This document shows, in pieces, positions 17,079 through 26,610 of a stretch of DNA of 64,000 nucleotides. Both the position numbers and the translations under genes were made by a program. The notes beneath the pieces were generated by a model, which had not been told where the DNA came from, did not search any database, and saw only the letters and a list, made by a program, of their open reading frames with translations. The stretch is from Micrococcus lacusdianchii (GTDB lineage: Bacteria > Actinomycetota > Actinomycetes > Actinomycetales > Micrococcaceae): contig NZ_JAKNUW010000004.1 in NCBI RefSeq assembly GCF_023155805.1, positions 116,523-180,522 on the forward strand. The letters run 5' to 3'. Position 1 is the stretch's first letter; each line of letters starts with the position of its first letter.

Positions 17079-19277
17079 TCAGCCCTTCTCGAGGTAGTCG
17101 GCGGCGGTCAGGTGCTCGGCCTCCCAGCGGGTCACCTCAGCGGCGAGGGCCGGGTGGGCCGAGAGCCCGTCGCCGGCGGCCATGACGTCCGCGACGACGT
17201 CGGCCGCCAGGGCGATCAGGGGCGCGTCGGCGAGCACGTCCACGTGCGTCAGGCCCGAGGCCAGCCCCGACTGGGCGGCGCCGAGGACGTCGCCCACCCC
17301 ACGCTGGGCGAGGTCGGCCTGGGCGATCCGCATCCCGTCCTGCGTGGCCTCGAGGACCTCGAGCCGCCGCAGGGAGGGGTGCTCGTCCGGCAGGCGGGTG
17401 GCCAGCAGGCAGATCGCCGCGCCGGGGCCGCGGCCCACGCGCCCGCGCAGCTGGTGCAGCGTGGACAGGCCGAAGTCGTCCGCATCCAGCACGGCCATGA
17501 CCGTGGCGTTGGGCACGTCCACGCCGACCTCCACCACGGTGGTGGCCACGAGGACGTCCAGTTCCCCGGCGGCGAAGGCGCGCATCGCGGCGTCCTGCTC
17601 GGCCTGGTCCATGCGCCCGTGGACCGTGCCGATCCGCAGGCCCGCCAGGCCGGGCAGCGCGCGCAGGCGGGGCGCCATCTCCTCGACGTTGGCGTGGCCG
17701 GGGTCGGCGTCGTCGGGGTCGATGCGCGGGCACACCACGAACGCCTGGTGCCCGGCGGCCACGTGCTCGGCGATCACCTCCCACACGCGGGCGATCACGC
17801 GCGGCCCGTGGGCCATGCGGGCCACGTGCGTGGCCACGGGCTGGCGGCCGGAGGGCAGGCCCTCGAGGACGGAGAGGTCCAGGTCCCCGAACACGGTCAT
17901 CGCCACCGACCGTGGGATGGGGGTGGCGGACATGACCAGCAGGTGCGTGCCGGGGTTGGCCCGGCGCAGCGCCTCGCGCTGGTCCACGCCGAACCGGTGC
18001 TGCTCGTCCACCACGGCCAGGGCCAGGTCGGCGAAGGCGACCTTCTCCGAGAGCAATGCGTGGGTCCCGACGGCGATCCCAGCCTGCCCGGAGGCCAGCT
18101 TCAGCAGCGCCTCCCGACGCGCGGGCGTGCGCTGGGAGCCGGTCACCAGGACCACGTCCACCGCCGGCCCCTCCCCGGCCGCGGAGGACAGGATCCCGGC
18201 GTCCCGCGCGAGCGGGCCCAGCAGCGCCAGCAGCGCCCGGTGGTGCTGGGCGGCGAGCACCTCGGTGGGCGCCACGAGCGCCGCCTGGCCGCCGGCGTCC
18301 ACGGCCTGGAGCATGGCCCGCAGCGCCACGAGGGTCTTGCCCGCGCCCACGTCCCCCTGCAGCAGCCGGCTCATGGGTGCGGTGCCGGCGAGCTCCGCGG
18401 CGAGCTCCTCGCCCACCGCCACCTGACCGGGGGTGAGCGCGAACGGCAGACGGGCGTCCAGCGCGTCCAGCAGCCCGCCGGCCAGGCGCGGGCGGGCGAC
18501 GGCGGCCCGCTCCCGCTCCCGGGCGCGGCGCCAGGCCAGGGCCGCCTGGGCCACGAGGGCCTCGCGCAGGGCGAGGGCGGTGCGTGCCGGTCCGGTCTGC
18601 GCGAGGTCCTCCGGGGCGTGCAGGGACCGGTAGGCGTCCGCGGTGGAGGGCAGCGGCGCCGGCAGGTCTAGGACGTCCGCGGCGCGCTCCCGGATCGACG
18701 GGGTCAGCAGCTCCGGCACCGCGTCGAGGTCCACGTCCTCGAGGACGCGCGCGGCGGCGGAGCGCACCGTCCAGCTGGGCAGCTTCCCCGTGGCCCGGTA
18801 GAGCGGCACGGGACGCACGTCGACCTCGCCGGGGGCGACGTCGTCGTCCAGCAGGGCGAAGTCCGGGTTGTTCAGGGTGACCGCACCGCGGTAGAGCGTG
18901 GTGCGCCCCTGGAACATCGCGGTGACCCCGGGGGCCAGGCGGCGCTTCGCGTCGTGGCCGTTGAAGAACGCCATGGACAGGCTCGCCCCCGCCACCCCCT
19001 CGACCGAGGGGTCCGCCACGGTGACGTCCACGATGAACCCGGCGCGACTGCGCATGCGGCGCGTGCCCACCGACTCCACGCGGGCCACCACCGTGACCTC
19101 GGCGTCCACCGGCAGCGCGGCGATCGGGGTGAGCTCGCCGCGCTCCACCCACCGGCGCGGGGTGTGGTCCAGCAGCTCCCCCACCGTGGTCAGGGACAGC
19201 TCCGCGGCCAGCCGCGCCGGCAGCCGCCCGGAGAGCACCTCCTCCAGCGGGGTGTCCAGGACCGACTCAGCCGGCAT
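17079..19277 (-). CDS. recG: ATP-dependent DNA helicase RecG
   Basis: 732 residues. An N-terminal wedge/OB-fold domain ([37 protein letters not shown]) precedes the helicase core: Walker A in [21 protein letters not shown] in [18 protein letters not shown], and the C-terminal [13 protein letters not shown]. RecG remodels stalled forks and branches Holliday junctions. Its ATG lies inside the last codons of the DhaL gene (11-bp overlap) and rsmD follows, so LCP, DhaL, recG and rsmD appear to be one transcription unit. Confidence 0.96.
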   Translation of the reverse strand: MPAESVLDTPLEEVLSGRLPARLAAELSLTTVGELLDHTPRRWVERGELTPIAALPVDAEVTVVARVESVGTRRMRSRAGFIVDVTVADPSVEGVAGASLSMAFFNGHDAKRRLAPGVTAMFQGRTTLYRGAVTLNNPDFALLDDDVAPGEVDVRPVPLYRATGKLPSWTVRSAAARVLEDVDLDAVPELLTPSIRERAADVLDLPAPLPSTADAYRSLHAPEDLAQTGPARTALALREALVAQAALAWRRARERERAAVARPRLAGGLLDALDARLPFALTPGQVAVGEELAAELAGTAPMSRLLQGDVGAGKTLVALRAMLQAVDAGGQAALVAPTEVLAAQHHRALLALLGPLARDAGILSSAAGEGPAVDVVLVTGSQRTPARREALLKLASGQAGIAVGTHALLSEKVAFADLALAVVDEQHRFGVDQREALRRANPGTHLLVMSATPIPRSVAMTVFGDLDLSVLEGLPSGRQPVATHVARMAHGPRVIARVWEVIAEHVAAGHQAFVVCPRIDPDDADPGHANVEEMAPRLRALPGLAGLRIGTVHGRMDQAEQDAAMRAFAAGELDVLVATTVVEVGVDVPNATVMAVLDADDFGLSTLHQLRGRVGRGPGAAICLLATRLPDEHPSLRRLEVLEATQDGMRIAQADLAQRGVGDVLGAAQSGLASGLTHVDVLADAPLIALAADVVADVMAAGDGLSAHPALAAEVTRWEAEHLTAADYLEKG

Positions 19278-20316
19278 GGCGCTCCGGGGAGCCGGGCCCC
19301 TCGCCGCAGGAGGGCTCCGCGGCGGACCGCTCCGGGTGGGCGTGGCCCGCGCGGAGGTCGGCCACGGTGACCCCGCGCGGCTCCGCGTCGGCGTGCAGCA
19401 CGTCGAGGGCGTCCTCGGCCCGGCGCACGTGCACGTGCACGCGCCACGGCAGCCGCCCGGCGTCGTCCGCCGTGCGCGTCACCGGCGCGAGGATCACGGA
19501 GTCGCCCACCTCCTCGAGCCGCTGGCGGAGCAGTGCCGCCTGCAGCGGCGCGAGCTCCAGGGTGCACATCACCTCCACGGCGGCGCCCCCGGGCTCCGAC
19601 GCCGGCGCCGGGGCCGCCGCGTCCGCATCGCCCGGCCCGTCCGCGTAGCCGTGCAGGGCGGCGGCGACGTCCAGGTCCGCTCCCCCGCCCACGACCTCGG
19701 CGCGCAGCGCCTCCAGGACCCACAGGGCGCCCACGGCGCCGGCGTCCACCACGCGCGCCCGCGTCAGCGGCGCCAGGCGGCTCTCCGTCTCCTCGACGGC
19801 ACGACGGGCGTCGCCCACCATGGCGGTGACGGCCGCGGACAGCCGCTCGGCCGGGTCCGGCTCCCGCGCCGGGGCGGCCGCGCTCGCCTCGAGCGAGTCG
19901 GCTGCGGCGGAGAGCACGGAGAGGATGGTGCCCTCGCGCGGATCGGACAGGGCGGCCCGGGCGGCCCGATCGGCGCCACGCATCGCCCGCGCGAGGGCCG
20001 CCGGGTGGGCCTGCGTGACTCCGCGCAGCGGCTCGGCGGCGCCCGTGAGCGCCACCGCGAGCAGGGTCCCCGAGTTGCCGCGGGCGGCGTCGAGGGCCGC
20101 GGTGCCCGCGCGGGCCACGGTCTCCGCCAGGTCGGCCCCGGGAGCCTCCGCCTCCACGGCCCGCAGGGCCGCCAGCAGGGTGGCGTGCATGTTGGTGCCC
20201 GTGTCCGCGTCGGGGACGGGGAACAGGTTGAGGGCGTCCAGACGCGGCGCCGCGGCCCCCAGGAGGGCCTCGGCGCGGGCCAGCCAGCGCACGACGGCGC
20301 CCCCGGCGGGGCTCAC
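19267..20316 (-). CDS. DAK2/DhaL-domain protein, FakA-like
   Basis: 349 residues from GTG at 20316, overlapping the LCP stop (GTGA). The DhaL ATP-binding motif is LNLFPVPDADTGTNM (usually PVPDGDTGTNM, so Gly is Ala here), followed by AARGNSGTLLAVAL and RARVVDAGAVGALWVLEAL. The C-terminal part (MCTLELAPLQAALLRQRLEE through RVHVHVRRAEDAL) resembles the FakA middle domain. FakA phosphorylates fatty acids bound to FakB; no DegV-like FakB gene is in the window, and the protein is shorter than Firmicute FakA (~550), so the substrate is open. The neighbour recG is common for this family. Confidence 0.8.
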   Translation of the reverse strand: MSPAGGAVVRWLARAEALLGAAAPRLDALNLFPVPDADTGTNMHATLLAALRAVEAEAPGADLAETVARAGTAALDAARGNSGTLLAVALTGAAEPLRGVTQAHPAALARAMRGADRAARAALSDPREGTILSVLSAAADSLEASAAAPAREPDPAERLSAAVTAMVGDARRAVEETESRLAPLTRARVVDAGAVGALWVLEALRAEVVGGGADLDVAAALHGYADGPGDADAAAPAPASEPGGAAVEVMCTLELAPLQAALLRQRLEEVGDSVILAPVTRTADDAGRLPWRVHVHVRRAEDALDVLHADAEPRGVTVADLRAGHAHPERSAAEPSCGEGPGSPERHAG

Positions 20317-21557
20317 CGTCCCCCGCCCCCCTGACCGGTGCGGATCTGGCGGCCGACCTCGGCGATGCCGGCCCAGTCGGGCCACACGACGTCCTGCCCG
20401 TCCGGGGTGTCGCCGACGCCGGCCGTCGGGGCCGTGGACGTGCGGATGTCCCCGCCGCGCACGTCCCGCAGGGACCAGGCCAGGGCGGCCAGGTCAGCGG
20501 AGCCGAGGGAGTCGTCGAAGGTCAGGTACGGGGAGAAGCGCTCCACCGACTCCTGGACCCGGGCCGGGCTGGAGAGGGTGTCGAGGGAGAGCGCCTTGGC
20601 CACGATCGCCTTCACGAGGCGCTGCTGGTTCTCCACGCGGTCGAAGTCGCTGCGGGGCAGGTTGTAGCGCTCGCGGGCGTAGACGAGCGCGTCGGCGCCG
20701 TCCATCTCCACGGCCCCCTGCGGGAACTCCTGGCCGTTGCTCGCGGTGAACGCCACCGGGTTGTCCACGGTGACCCCGCCGAGTGCGTCCACGAGGCCCT
20801 GGAAGCCGGCCATGTCCACCGCCACCACGTGGTCCACGCGCGCCTGGAACATGTTCTCCACGGTGGCCACGGTCAGCGGGATGCCCCCGTACTGGTAGGC
20901 GGCGTTGACCTTCGCGTCCCCGTGGCCGGGGATCGGCACCCAGGTGTCGCGCATGATGGACATGACCTGCACGTCCTGCCGGTCCCCCGGCACGTGCACC
21001 CACATGAGGGCGTCCGAGCGGCCCGAGGGGTCACGGCCCTCGGTGCCGGAGTCCTCACCGACGAGGAGGAAGTCCACCGCCTCGCCGTCCACGACCTCGT
21101 CCGCGGCGGGCGCCTGCGGTCCGGCGAGGGCGGCCTGCGGGTCCACGCCCGCCGGCACCGGGCCGGGCGGCGGGGCGGTGGGCGAGAAGACGGACCCGCG
21201 GCCGGCTCCGGCTGCGCCGGCGCCCTCCGAGCCGGCATCGCCGCCCGCTCCGTCGCCGGTGCCCTCGGAGGCCGTGCCGTCCGAGCCGGCGGCACCGGTC
21301 CCGGAGGAGGCGCCGCCGGTCCCGGAGGAGGCGCCGCCGGCGGCCGCGCCCGGCTCGGCCGGACGGAGGCTCTCCTCGGGGAACGCGTTCTGGTCGAACC
21401 GCTGCACGCCCTGGTCCACGGAGCGGCCCAGGCCCATGATCCACACGGCCGCGGCCACGGCCAGGGCCAGCAGGAGGGCCAGCAGCACGGCGAGCACCAC
21501 CAGGACGGGGCGTCGACGACGGCGGGGGCGGTGCGCGCGGGCGGCGGCACGGGACAT
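20313..21557 (-). CDS. LytR-CpsA-Psr (LCP) family protein, second copy
   Basis: 414 residues from ATG at 21557, with AGGAG 8 nt upstream; two earlier in-frame starts are too close to or upstream of that site. A basic cytoplasmic stretch, one membrane anchor (~18-42) and a Gly/Ser/Thr/Pro-rich low-complexity linker (~60-130, with repeated GASSGTG) precede the LCP domain: DFLLVGEDSGTEG, RSDALMWVHVPGD, SIMRDTWVPIPGHG, KVNAAYQYGG, VYARERYNLPRSDFDRVENQQ. The catalytic Arg/Asp positions are kept. It may attach another glycopolymer or overlap the LCP protein at 9.7 kb. It is coupled to the DhaL gene. Confidence 0.88.
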   Translation of the reverse strand: MSRAAARAHRPRRRRRPVLVVLAVLLALLLALAVAAAVWIMGLGRSVDQGVQRFDQNAFPEESLRPAEPGAAAGGASSGTGGASSGTGAAGSDGTASEGTGDGAGGDAGSEGAGAAGAGRGSVFSPTAPPPGPVPAGVDPQAALAGPQAPAADEVVDGEAVDFLLVGEDSGTEGRDPSGRSDALMWVHVPGDRQDVQVMSIMRDTWVPIPGHGDAKVNAAYQYGGIPLTVATVENMFQARVDHVVAVDMAGFQGLVDALGGVTVDNPVAFTASNGQEFPQGAVEMDGADALVYARERYNLPRSDFDRVENQQRLVKAIVAKALSLDTLSSPARVQESVERFSPYLTFDDSLGSADLAALAWSLRDVRGGDIRTSTAPTAGVGDTPDGQDVVWPDWAGIAEVGRQIRTGQGGGGR

Positions 21558-21634
21558 GGGCATGACTCCTGGGACGGGGACGCGGCGCACGGGCCGACGG
21601 GGTCCCGCCCATGCTAGCCGCCGCGGGGCCCGCC

Positions 21635-21640
21635 TATCCT
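21635..21640 (+). promoter_or_regulatory. Leaderless promoter of the DUF3515 gene (TATCCT, 6 nt to ATG)
   Basis: TATCCT, then GGGACG, then the ATG at 21647. Confidence 0.6.
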
Positions 21641-21646
21641 GGGACG

Positions 21647-22144
21647 ATGCACTCCCCCGCCTCCCCTCCCCCGGCCCGGCGCGGCCCGGTCGCCACGCTC
21701 TTGGGCGCCGCCGCCGTCCTCCTGACCGCCTGCGGTGCGGGCACCGTGACGGTGGAGGCCGCCCCGCACGCCGCGGACCCGGCCTGTGCGCCCGCCATGG
21801 TGGCGATGCCGGACGCGATCGGCGACCACGCCCTGCGCGCCACGGACAGCCAGGCCACGGCCGCGTGGGGCGAGCCGGCCGCCGTCGTGCTCCGGTGCGG
21901 CGTGCCGGTGCCGGGGCCCACCACGGACCGGTGCGTGTCCGTGGAGGGGGTGGACTGGGTGGTGCGGGACGAGGCGGAGAACTGGCGCCTGACCACCTAC
22001 GGCCGCGACCCCGCCGTCGAGGTGCTGTTCACCAAGACCGGGACGAGCTCCGACACCGTGATGACGGCGCTCGGCTCGGCCGTGGAGCAGATCCCCGCTG
22101 AGCGCGGCTGCGTCAGCCTCGCCGACGCGACGCCCGTGGGCTGA
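21647..22144 (+). CDS. DUF3515 family lipoprotein
   Basis: 165 residues from ATG at 21647. A signal peptide with lipobox LLTAC puts lipidated Cys29 at the membrane outer face. The mature part has the DUF3515 pattern: paired cysteines (DPACAPAM, LRCGVP, DRCVSV, RGCVSL), a WGEPAAVVLRCG motif and VDWVVRDEAENWRLTTYGR. The family is actinobacterial and of unknown function; it is usually found beside ddl and thiL. Here it is convergent with ddl. The four mature Cys could form two disulfides. Confidence 0.85.
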   Translation: MHSPASPPPARRGPVATLLGAAAVLLTACGAGTVTVEAAPHAADPACAPAMVAMPDAIGDHALRATDSQATAAWGEPAAVVLRCGVPVPGPTTDRCVSVEGVDWVVRDEAENWRLTTYGRDPAVEVLFTKTGTSSDTVMTALGSAVEQIPAERGCVSLADATPVG

Positions 22145-22167
22145 GGCCCGCGGGCCGGGGCGCCGGC

Positions 22168-23301
22168 TCAGTGCAGGCCGACGCCCCGCTCGAGGGCGAG
22201 CTCGAGCAGCTCGGTGATCAGCTCGGGGTAGGCGATCCCGGTCCGCTCCCACATGGCCGGGTACATGCTGATGGGGGTGAACCCCGGCATGGTGTTGATC
22301 TCGTTGACCACCCAGCGCCCGTCCGGCGTGAAGAAGAAGTCGCAGCGGCCCAGGCCCGCGCCGTCCACCGCCTCGAACGCGCGCACCGCGAGGGAGCGCA
22401 GGCGCTCGATCTCCTCCTCCGGCAGCTCCGCCGGGCAGGAGAGCTGGGCGGCCTCCCGGTCCTGGTACTTGGCCTCGAAGTCGTAGAACTGGTGGCCGGC
22501 GTCGGCCCCCTTCACCACGATCTCCCCGGGCAGGGACGCCCGCGGGGCGTCCCCGGCGCGGCCGTCCAGCACGGCGCACTCGATCTCCCGGCCGAGGATG
22601 CCGGCCTCCACCACGACCTTCGGGTCGAAGCGGCGGGCCTCCTCGACCGCGGCGCGCAGGTCCTCGGGGGACTCCACCTTGGTGATGCCGAAGGAGGAGC
22701 CGCCGCGGGCGGGCTTGACGAACAGCGGGTACGCGAGGGCGCCCGCGCGGGCGAGGGCCGCCTCGGGGTCGCGCCGCCACTGGCGGTCGGTGACGGTCTC
22801 CCACGGGCCCACCTCGAGGCCGGCGGCCTCGAACGCGACCTTCATGAAGTGCTTGTCCATGCCGACGGCGGAGGAGAGCACCCCGCACCCCACGTACGGC
22901 AGGCCGAGGGTCTCGAACATGCCCTGCAGCGTGCCGTCCTCGCCCCACGGGCCGTGCAGGAGCGGGAACACGACGTCCACCGCGCCCAGGTCCTCCCCGT
23001 CCCCGCCCACGAGCTCGACCGCGCCGTCCGGACGGGCGCGCAGCGACACCGGGCGCTCCGGCTCGGGCACGGCGGGGAGCTCGCCGCCGTCGAGGGCGAA
23101 CGCGGCCGCGTCCACCTCGCCGTGGGACCACAGCCCGGAGGGGGCGACGCCGACGGGCACCACGTCCCAGCGCTCGGGGTCGGCGGCGTGCAGCACGCCC
23201 GCGGCCGTGATGCAGCTGATGGGGTGCTCGCTCGAGCGCCCGCCGAACAGCAGCAGCACGCGGGGCCGGCGGCCCGCGGCGGTGGGGATGGTCCGGGTCA
23301 T
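22168..23301 (-). CDS. ddl: D-alanine--D-alanine ligase
   Basis: 377 residues. RVLLLFGGRSSEHPIS near the N-terminus is the Ddl signature. ATP-grasp motifs follow: FPLLHGPWGEDGTLQGMFE, PLFVKPARGGSSFGITKV, and the Mg-binding end GRCDFFFTPDGRWVVNEINTMPGFTPISMYP. It makes the D-Ala-D-Ala dipeptide for peptidoglycan. The ATG overlaps the gpsA stop (ATGA), placing it last in a murA-plsC-gpsA-ddl unit. Confidence 0.95.
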   Translation of the reverse strand: MTRTIPTAAGRRPRVLLLFGGRSSEHPISCITAAGVLHAADPERWDVVPVGVAPSGLWSHGEVDAAAFALDGGELPAVPEPERPVSLRARPDGAVELVGGDGEDLGAVDVVFPLLHGPWGEDGTLQGMFETLGLPYVGCGVLSSAVGMDKHFMKVAFEAAGLEVGPWETVTDRQWRRDPEAALARAGALAYPLFVKPARGGSSFGITKVESPEDLRAAVEEARRFDPKVVVEAGILGREIECAVLDGRAGDAPRASLPGEIVVKGADAGHQFYDFEAKYQDREAAQLSCPAELPEEEIERLRSLAVRAFEAVDGAGLGRCDFFFTPDGRWVVNEINTMPGFTPISMYPAMWERTGIAYPELITELLELALERGVGLH

Positions 23302-24335
23302 GCGTGTCGTCCTTCCGACTTCAGGTCACGGGCCAGGAGCAGGCCGGCCAGACGGTGCACGTCCAGCTCTCCGGCCACGAGGCGGTCCATGGCCTCGCTG
23401 ATGGGCATCTCGACGCCGTGGGCCCGGGCGACGTGCACGACGGCGGACACGGACTTGATGCCCTCGGCGGTCTGGCTCATGGCGGCCACCGCCTCGTCCG
23501 CCGACAGGCCGGTGCCCATGAGGCGTCCGGCGGAGCGGTTGCGGGACAGCGGCGAGGCGCACGTGGCCACGAGGTCGCCGAGGCCCGCCAGTCCCGCGAG
23601 CGTGGCCGGCTCCGCGCCCAGGGCCACGGCCAGGCGGGTGGTCTCGGCGAGCCCGCGCGTGATGACGGAGGCCTTCGAGTTGTCCCCGAGGCCCTGCCCG
23701 TCGCAGATGCCCACGGCCAGGGCGATCACGTTCTTCACGATGCCGCCGATCTCCACGCCCACCACGTCCGTGTTGGTGTAGGGGCGGAACGTGCGGCCGG
23801 CCACGAGCGCGGCCACGCGCTCCGCGGTGGCCGCGGATGCCGAGGCCACCACCGTGGCGGTGGGCTCGCCGCGCGCGATCTCGAGGGCGAGGTTGGGCCC
23901 GGAGACCACGGCGAAGCGGTCCGGGCTGAGCCCGAGCTCCTCGGTGCACACCTGGGACGGGCGCGCGTCGGTGCCGCGCTCGAGGCCCTTCATCAGGGAC
24001 ACCACGATCGCGTCCGGGGCCACCGCGTCCGCGATCGAGCGCAGGGCGGCACGGGCGTGCTGGGCGGGCAGGGCCACCACGACGACGCCGGCGCCGGCCA
24101 CGGCCTCACGGGCGTCGGTCACGGCCCGCAGGCTCTCCGGCAGCGAGATCCCCGGCAGGTACTGCGGGTTCGCGTGGTCGCCGTTGATCGCCTCCGCCAC
24201 CTCCGGGCGGCGGGACCAGACGACGACCTCGCGGGCCCGGTCCTGCACGTTGCCGGTGGCCGTGGCCACCACGCGCGCGAAGGCGGTGCCCCAGCTGCCG
24301 GCCCCGAGGACCGCCACGGTGCGCGGGTCGCTCAT
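23298..24335 (-). CDS. gpsA: Glycerol-3-phosphate dehydrogenase [NAD(P)+]
   Basis: 345 residues from ATG at 24335, overlapping the plsC stop by 4 bp. NAD(P)-binding VAVLGAGSWGTAFARV is at the N-terminus; the catalytic-lysine region VEIGGIVKNVIALAVGICDG and GLAGLGDLVATCASPLSRN are typical. It reduces dihydroxyacetone phosphate to sn-glycerol-3-phosphate, the backbone acylated by enzymes such as the adjacent PlsC-like protein. Confidence 0.95.
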   Translation of the reverse strand: MSDPRTVAVLGAGSWGTAFARVVATATGNVQDRAREVVVWSRRPEVAEAINGDHANPQYLPGISLPESLRAVTDAREAVAGAGVVVVALPAQHARAALRSIADAVAPDAIVVSLMKGLERGTDARPSQVCTEELGLSPDRFAVVSGPNLALEIARGEPTATVVASASAATAERVAALVAGRTFRPYTNTDVVGVEIGGIVKNVIALAVGICDGQGLGDNSKASVITRGLAETTRLAVALGAEPATLAGLAGLGDLVATCASPLSRNRSAGRLMGTGLSADEAVAAMSQTAEGIKSVSAVVHVARAHGVEMPISEAMDRLVAGELDVHRLAGLLLARDLKSEGRHA

Positions 24336-25084
24336 GACGACGCGTCCTGCCGCCGCCCCGTGCGCGGATCCCAGCGGCCGTCCGGGGCGGGCTCGCCGCG
24401 CAGCTCGGCGACCAGCTGCGTGATGGCGTCCATCATGCGGTCGGTGCCGGTGCGCAGCACGGCGGCCGTCAGGGGTCGGTCGCGCAGGTCGGACAGGTCC
24501 ACCGGGTGACCGACCCGCATCCGCGCGGTCCTGCGCGGGAACGGCCGGAGGGAGCGGCTCGGGTACGGCAGGAGCTCCTGGATGCCCCACTGACCCACCG
24601 GGACCAGCGGGGCGCCCGTCTGCAGCGCCAGGCGCGCCGCGCCGGTGCGGGCGGTCATGGGCCACCCCTCGGGGTCGCGCGTCACCGTGCCCTCGGGGTA
24701 GACGACGATCACCCGGCCCGAGGCGAGGGCCTGCCGGGCCGCCTCGAGCGAGCGGCCGCCGTCGCGGGTGCGCTCCACGGGGATCATGCGGGTGGCCTGC
24801 AGGGCCTGCCGGAGCACGGGCACCTTCCAGAGCTCGGTCTTGGCCATGATCGTGGGCAGCAGCCCCTGGTTGTAGACCATGTGGGCCACCGAGAGCGGGT
24901 CGATCTCGGAGATGTGGTTCACGGCCAGGATCGCGCCGTCGCGCGGCAGGCGCTCCGTGTGCTCCCACTGCTGCCGCACGAGCGCGCGCATCGCCGGACG
25001 GATCACCGCGGCAGGCGCCACGTAGCCGAGGCGCTCCGCCCGCGTCGGGCGGCCGGAGCCGGACCGGGGACCCACGAAGGTCAC
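24332..25084 (-). CDS. plsC: 1-acylglycerol-3-phosphate O-acyltransferase (PlsC-like)
   Basis: 250 residues from GTG at 25084, which overlaps the murA stop (GTGA); the longer open frame upstream lies inside murA. The HX4D catalytic motif is NHISEIDPLS, followed by RMIPVERT and VIVVYPEGTVTRD, the acceptor-phosphate motifs of the family. It acylates lysophosphatidic acid at the membrane. Position between murA and gpsA is conserved in actinobacteria. Confidence 0.9.
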   Translation of the reverse strand: MTFVGPRSGSGRPTRAERLGYVAPAAVIRPAMRALVRQQWEHTERLPRDGAILAVNHISEIDPLSVAHMVYNQGLLPTIMAKTELWKVPVLRQALQATRMIPVERTRDGGRSLEAARQALASGRVIVVYPEGTVTRDPEGWPMTARTGAARLALQTGAPLVPVGQWGIQELLPYPSRSLRPFPRRTARMRVGHPVDLSDLRDRPLTAAVLRTGTDRMMDAITQLVAELRGEPAPDGRWDPRTGRRQDASS

Positions 25085-26409
25085 CGCGGGCGCTCGGTCA
25101 GCTCGACGTCGGCGCCGAGGCCCTGGAGCTTGTCCATGAACTTCTCGTAGCCGCGGTTGATGATCTCGAGCCCCGTGGCGTGCGAGGTGCCCTCGGCCGC
25201 GAGCGCGGCGATGAGGTGGGAGAAGCCGCCGCGCAGGTCCGGGACGTCGAAGTCCACGCCGGTCAGCGGCGTCGGGCCGGAGATGACGGCGGAGTGCAGG
25301 AAGTTCCGCTGGCCGAAGCGGCAGGGCACGGAGCCCAGGCACTCGCGGTGCAGCTGGATGGAGGCGCCCATGCGCACGAGCGCGTCGGTGAAGCCGAAGC
25401 GGTTCTCATACACGGTCTCGTGGACGATCGACACGCCCCTGGCCTGGGTGAGGGCCACCACGAGCGGCTGCTGCCAGTCGGTCATGAAGCCGGGGTGGAC
25501 GTCCGTCTCGAGCACGAGCGGGTTCAGGTCCCCGCCGGCGTGCCAGAAGCGGATGCCCTCGTCGGTGACCTCGAACTCGCCGCCGATCTTGCGGTAGGTG
25601 TTCAGGAACGCGGTGAGGTCCCGCTGGGAGGCGCCGCGCACGAAGATGTCGCCGCGGGTGGCCAGGGCCGCCGAGGCCCACGACGCGGACTCGTTGCGGT
25701 CCGGCAGGGCCACGTGGTTGTAGCCGCGCATCTCGCCCACGCCCTCGATGCGGATGGTGCGGTCCGTCTGCACCGTGATGATGGCGCCCATCTTCTGGAG
25801 CACGTGGATGAGGTCGTGGATCTCCGGCTCCACGGCGGCGCCCTTGAGCTCGGTGATGCCCTCGGCCTTCACCGCGGTCAGGAGCACCTGCTCGGTGGCG
25901 CCCACGGACGGGTAGGGCAGCTCCAGCTTCGCGCCGTGCAGGCCCTTGGGGGCGGAGATCGAGATGCCGCCGGGGCGCTTGTCCACCACGGCGCCGAAGT
26001 TGCGCAGCACGGCCAGGTGGTAGTCGATCGGCCGGTCGCCGATCTTGCAGCCGCCGAGGTCGGGGATGAACGCCTCGCCGATGGCGTGCATGAGCGGGCC
26101 GCAGAACAGGATCGGGATGCGGGAGTCGCCGGCGTGGGCGTCGATCTCGGCGGTGAGTGCGGACTTCACGCCCGCCGGGTCCATGGTGATGGTCCCGGAC
26201 TCCTTGTCCCAGTCCACGGTCACCCCGTGGATCTCGAGCAACGAGCTGACGACGTCCACGTCCTTGATCTCCGGGATGCTGCGCAGCACGGAGGGCGTGG
26301 AGCCGAGGAGGGCCGCGACCATGGCCTTGGGGACCAGGTTCTTGGCACCGCGGACGGTCACCTCGCCGTCGAGGGGCTTGCCTCCGTGGATCGTGAGCAG
26401 CTTCGCCAT
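25081..26409 (-). CDS. murA: UDP-N-acetylglucosamine 1-carboxyvinyltransferase
   Basis: 442 residues. It adds the enolpyruvyl group of PEP to UDP-GlcNAc, the first committed peptidoglycan step. RGAKNLVPKAMVAALL carries the conserved Lys; the active loop reads LGGCKIGDRPID, with Cys121 at the PEP/fosfomycin-reactive position (Asp in Mycobacterium tuberculosis MurA). YPSVGATEQVLL, LPDRNESASW and TDVHPGFMTDWQQP are further EPSP-synthase-fold motifs. It heads the murA-plsC-gpsA-ddl unit. Confidence 0.94.
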   Translation of the reverse strand: MAKLLTIHGGKPLDGEVTVRGAKNLVPKAMVAALLGSTPSVLRSIPEIKDVDVVSSLLEIHGVTVDWDKESGTITMDPAGVKSALTAEIDAHAGDSRIPILFCGPLMHAIGEAFIPDLGGCKIGDRPIDYHLAVLRNFGAVVDKRPGGISISAPKGLHGAKLELPYPSVGATEQVLLTAVKAEGITELKGAAVEPEIHDLIHVLQKMGAIITVQTDRTIRIEGVGEMRGYNHVALPDRNESASWASAALATRGDIFVRGASQRDLTAFLNTYRKIGGEFEVTDEGIRFWHAGGDLNPLVLETDVHPGFMTDWQQPLVVALTQARGVSIVHETVYENRFGFTDALVRMGASIQLHRECLGSVPCRFGQRNFLHSAVISGPTPLTGVDFDVPDLRGGFSHLIAALAAEGTSHATGLEIINRGYEKFMDKLQGLGADVELTERPR

Positions 26410-26538
26410 GTCTCGTGTCCTTCCTCGCGGGTCGCGTCGAGCGCCCGCCGCGTCCGTCCCGGCCGGGACGGGGAGTCTGTCGGTGCGGACCCGGCCCGCC
26501 GCCCCGGGGGCGGACGGGTCGTCCCGCGAATCGCCCCC

Positions 26539-26544
26539 AGCATA
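26539..26544 (-). promoter_or_regulatory. Putative -10 box of murA (TATGCT)
   Basis: TATGCT on the minus strand, about 130 bp upstream of the murA ATG, inside the 201-bp gap after leuD. It implies a leader of ~120 nt, in which I see no recognised riboswitch. Confidence 0.4.
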
Positions 26545-26610
26545 GGGCGTCGGCTCCGGCGACCCGCAACGCCCGCCGACCGCGGAGGCGGCCCTGACGA
26601 GGGGACGGGC

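Noticed and set aside
21240..21370. Gly/Ser/Thr-rich repeats in the second LCP protein as a possible surface-repeat domain
   Set aside because: The stretch is a short low-complexity linker between the membrane anchor and the LCP domain, common in this family.
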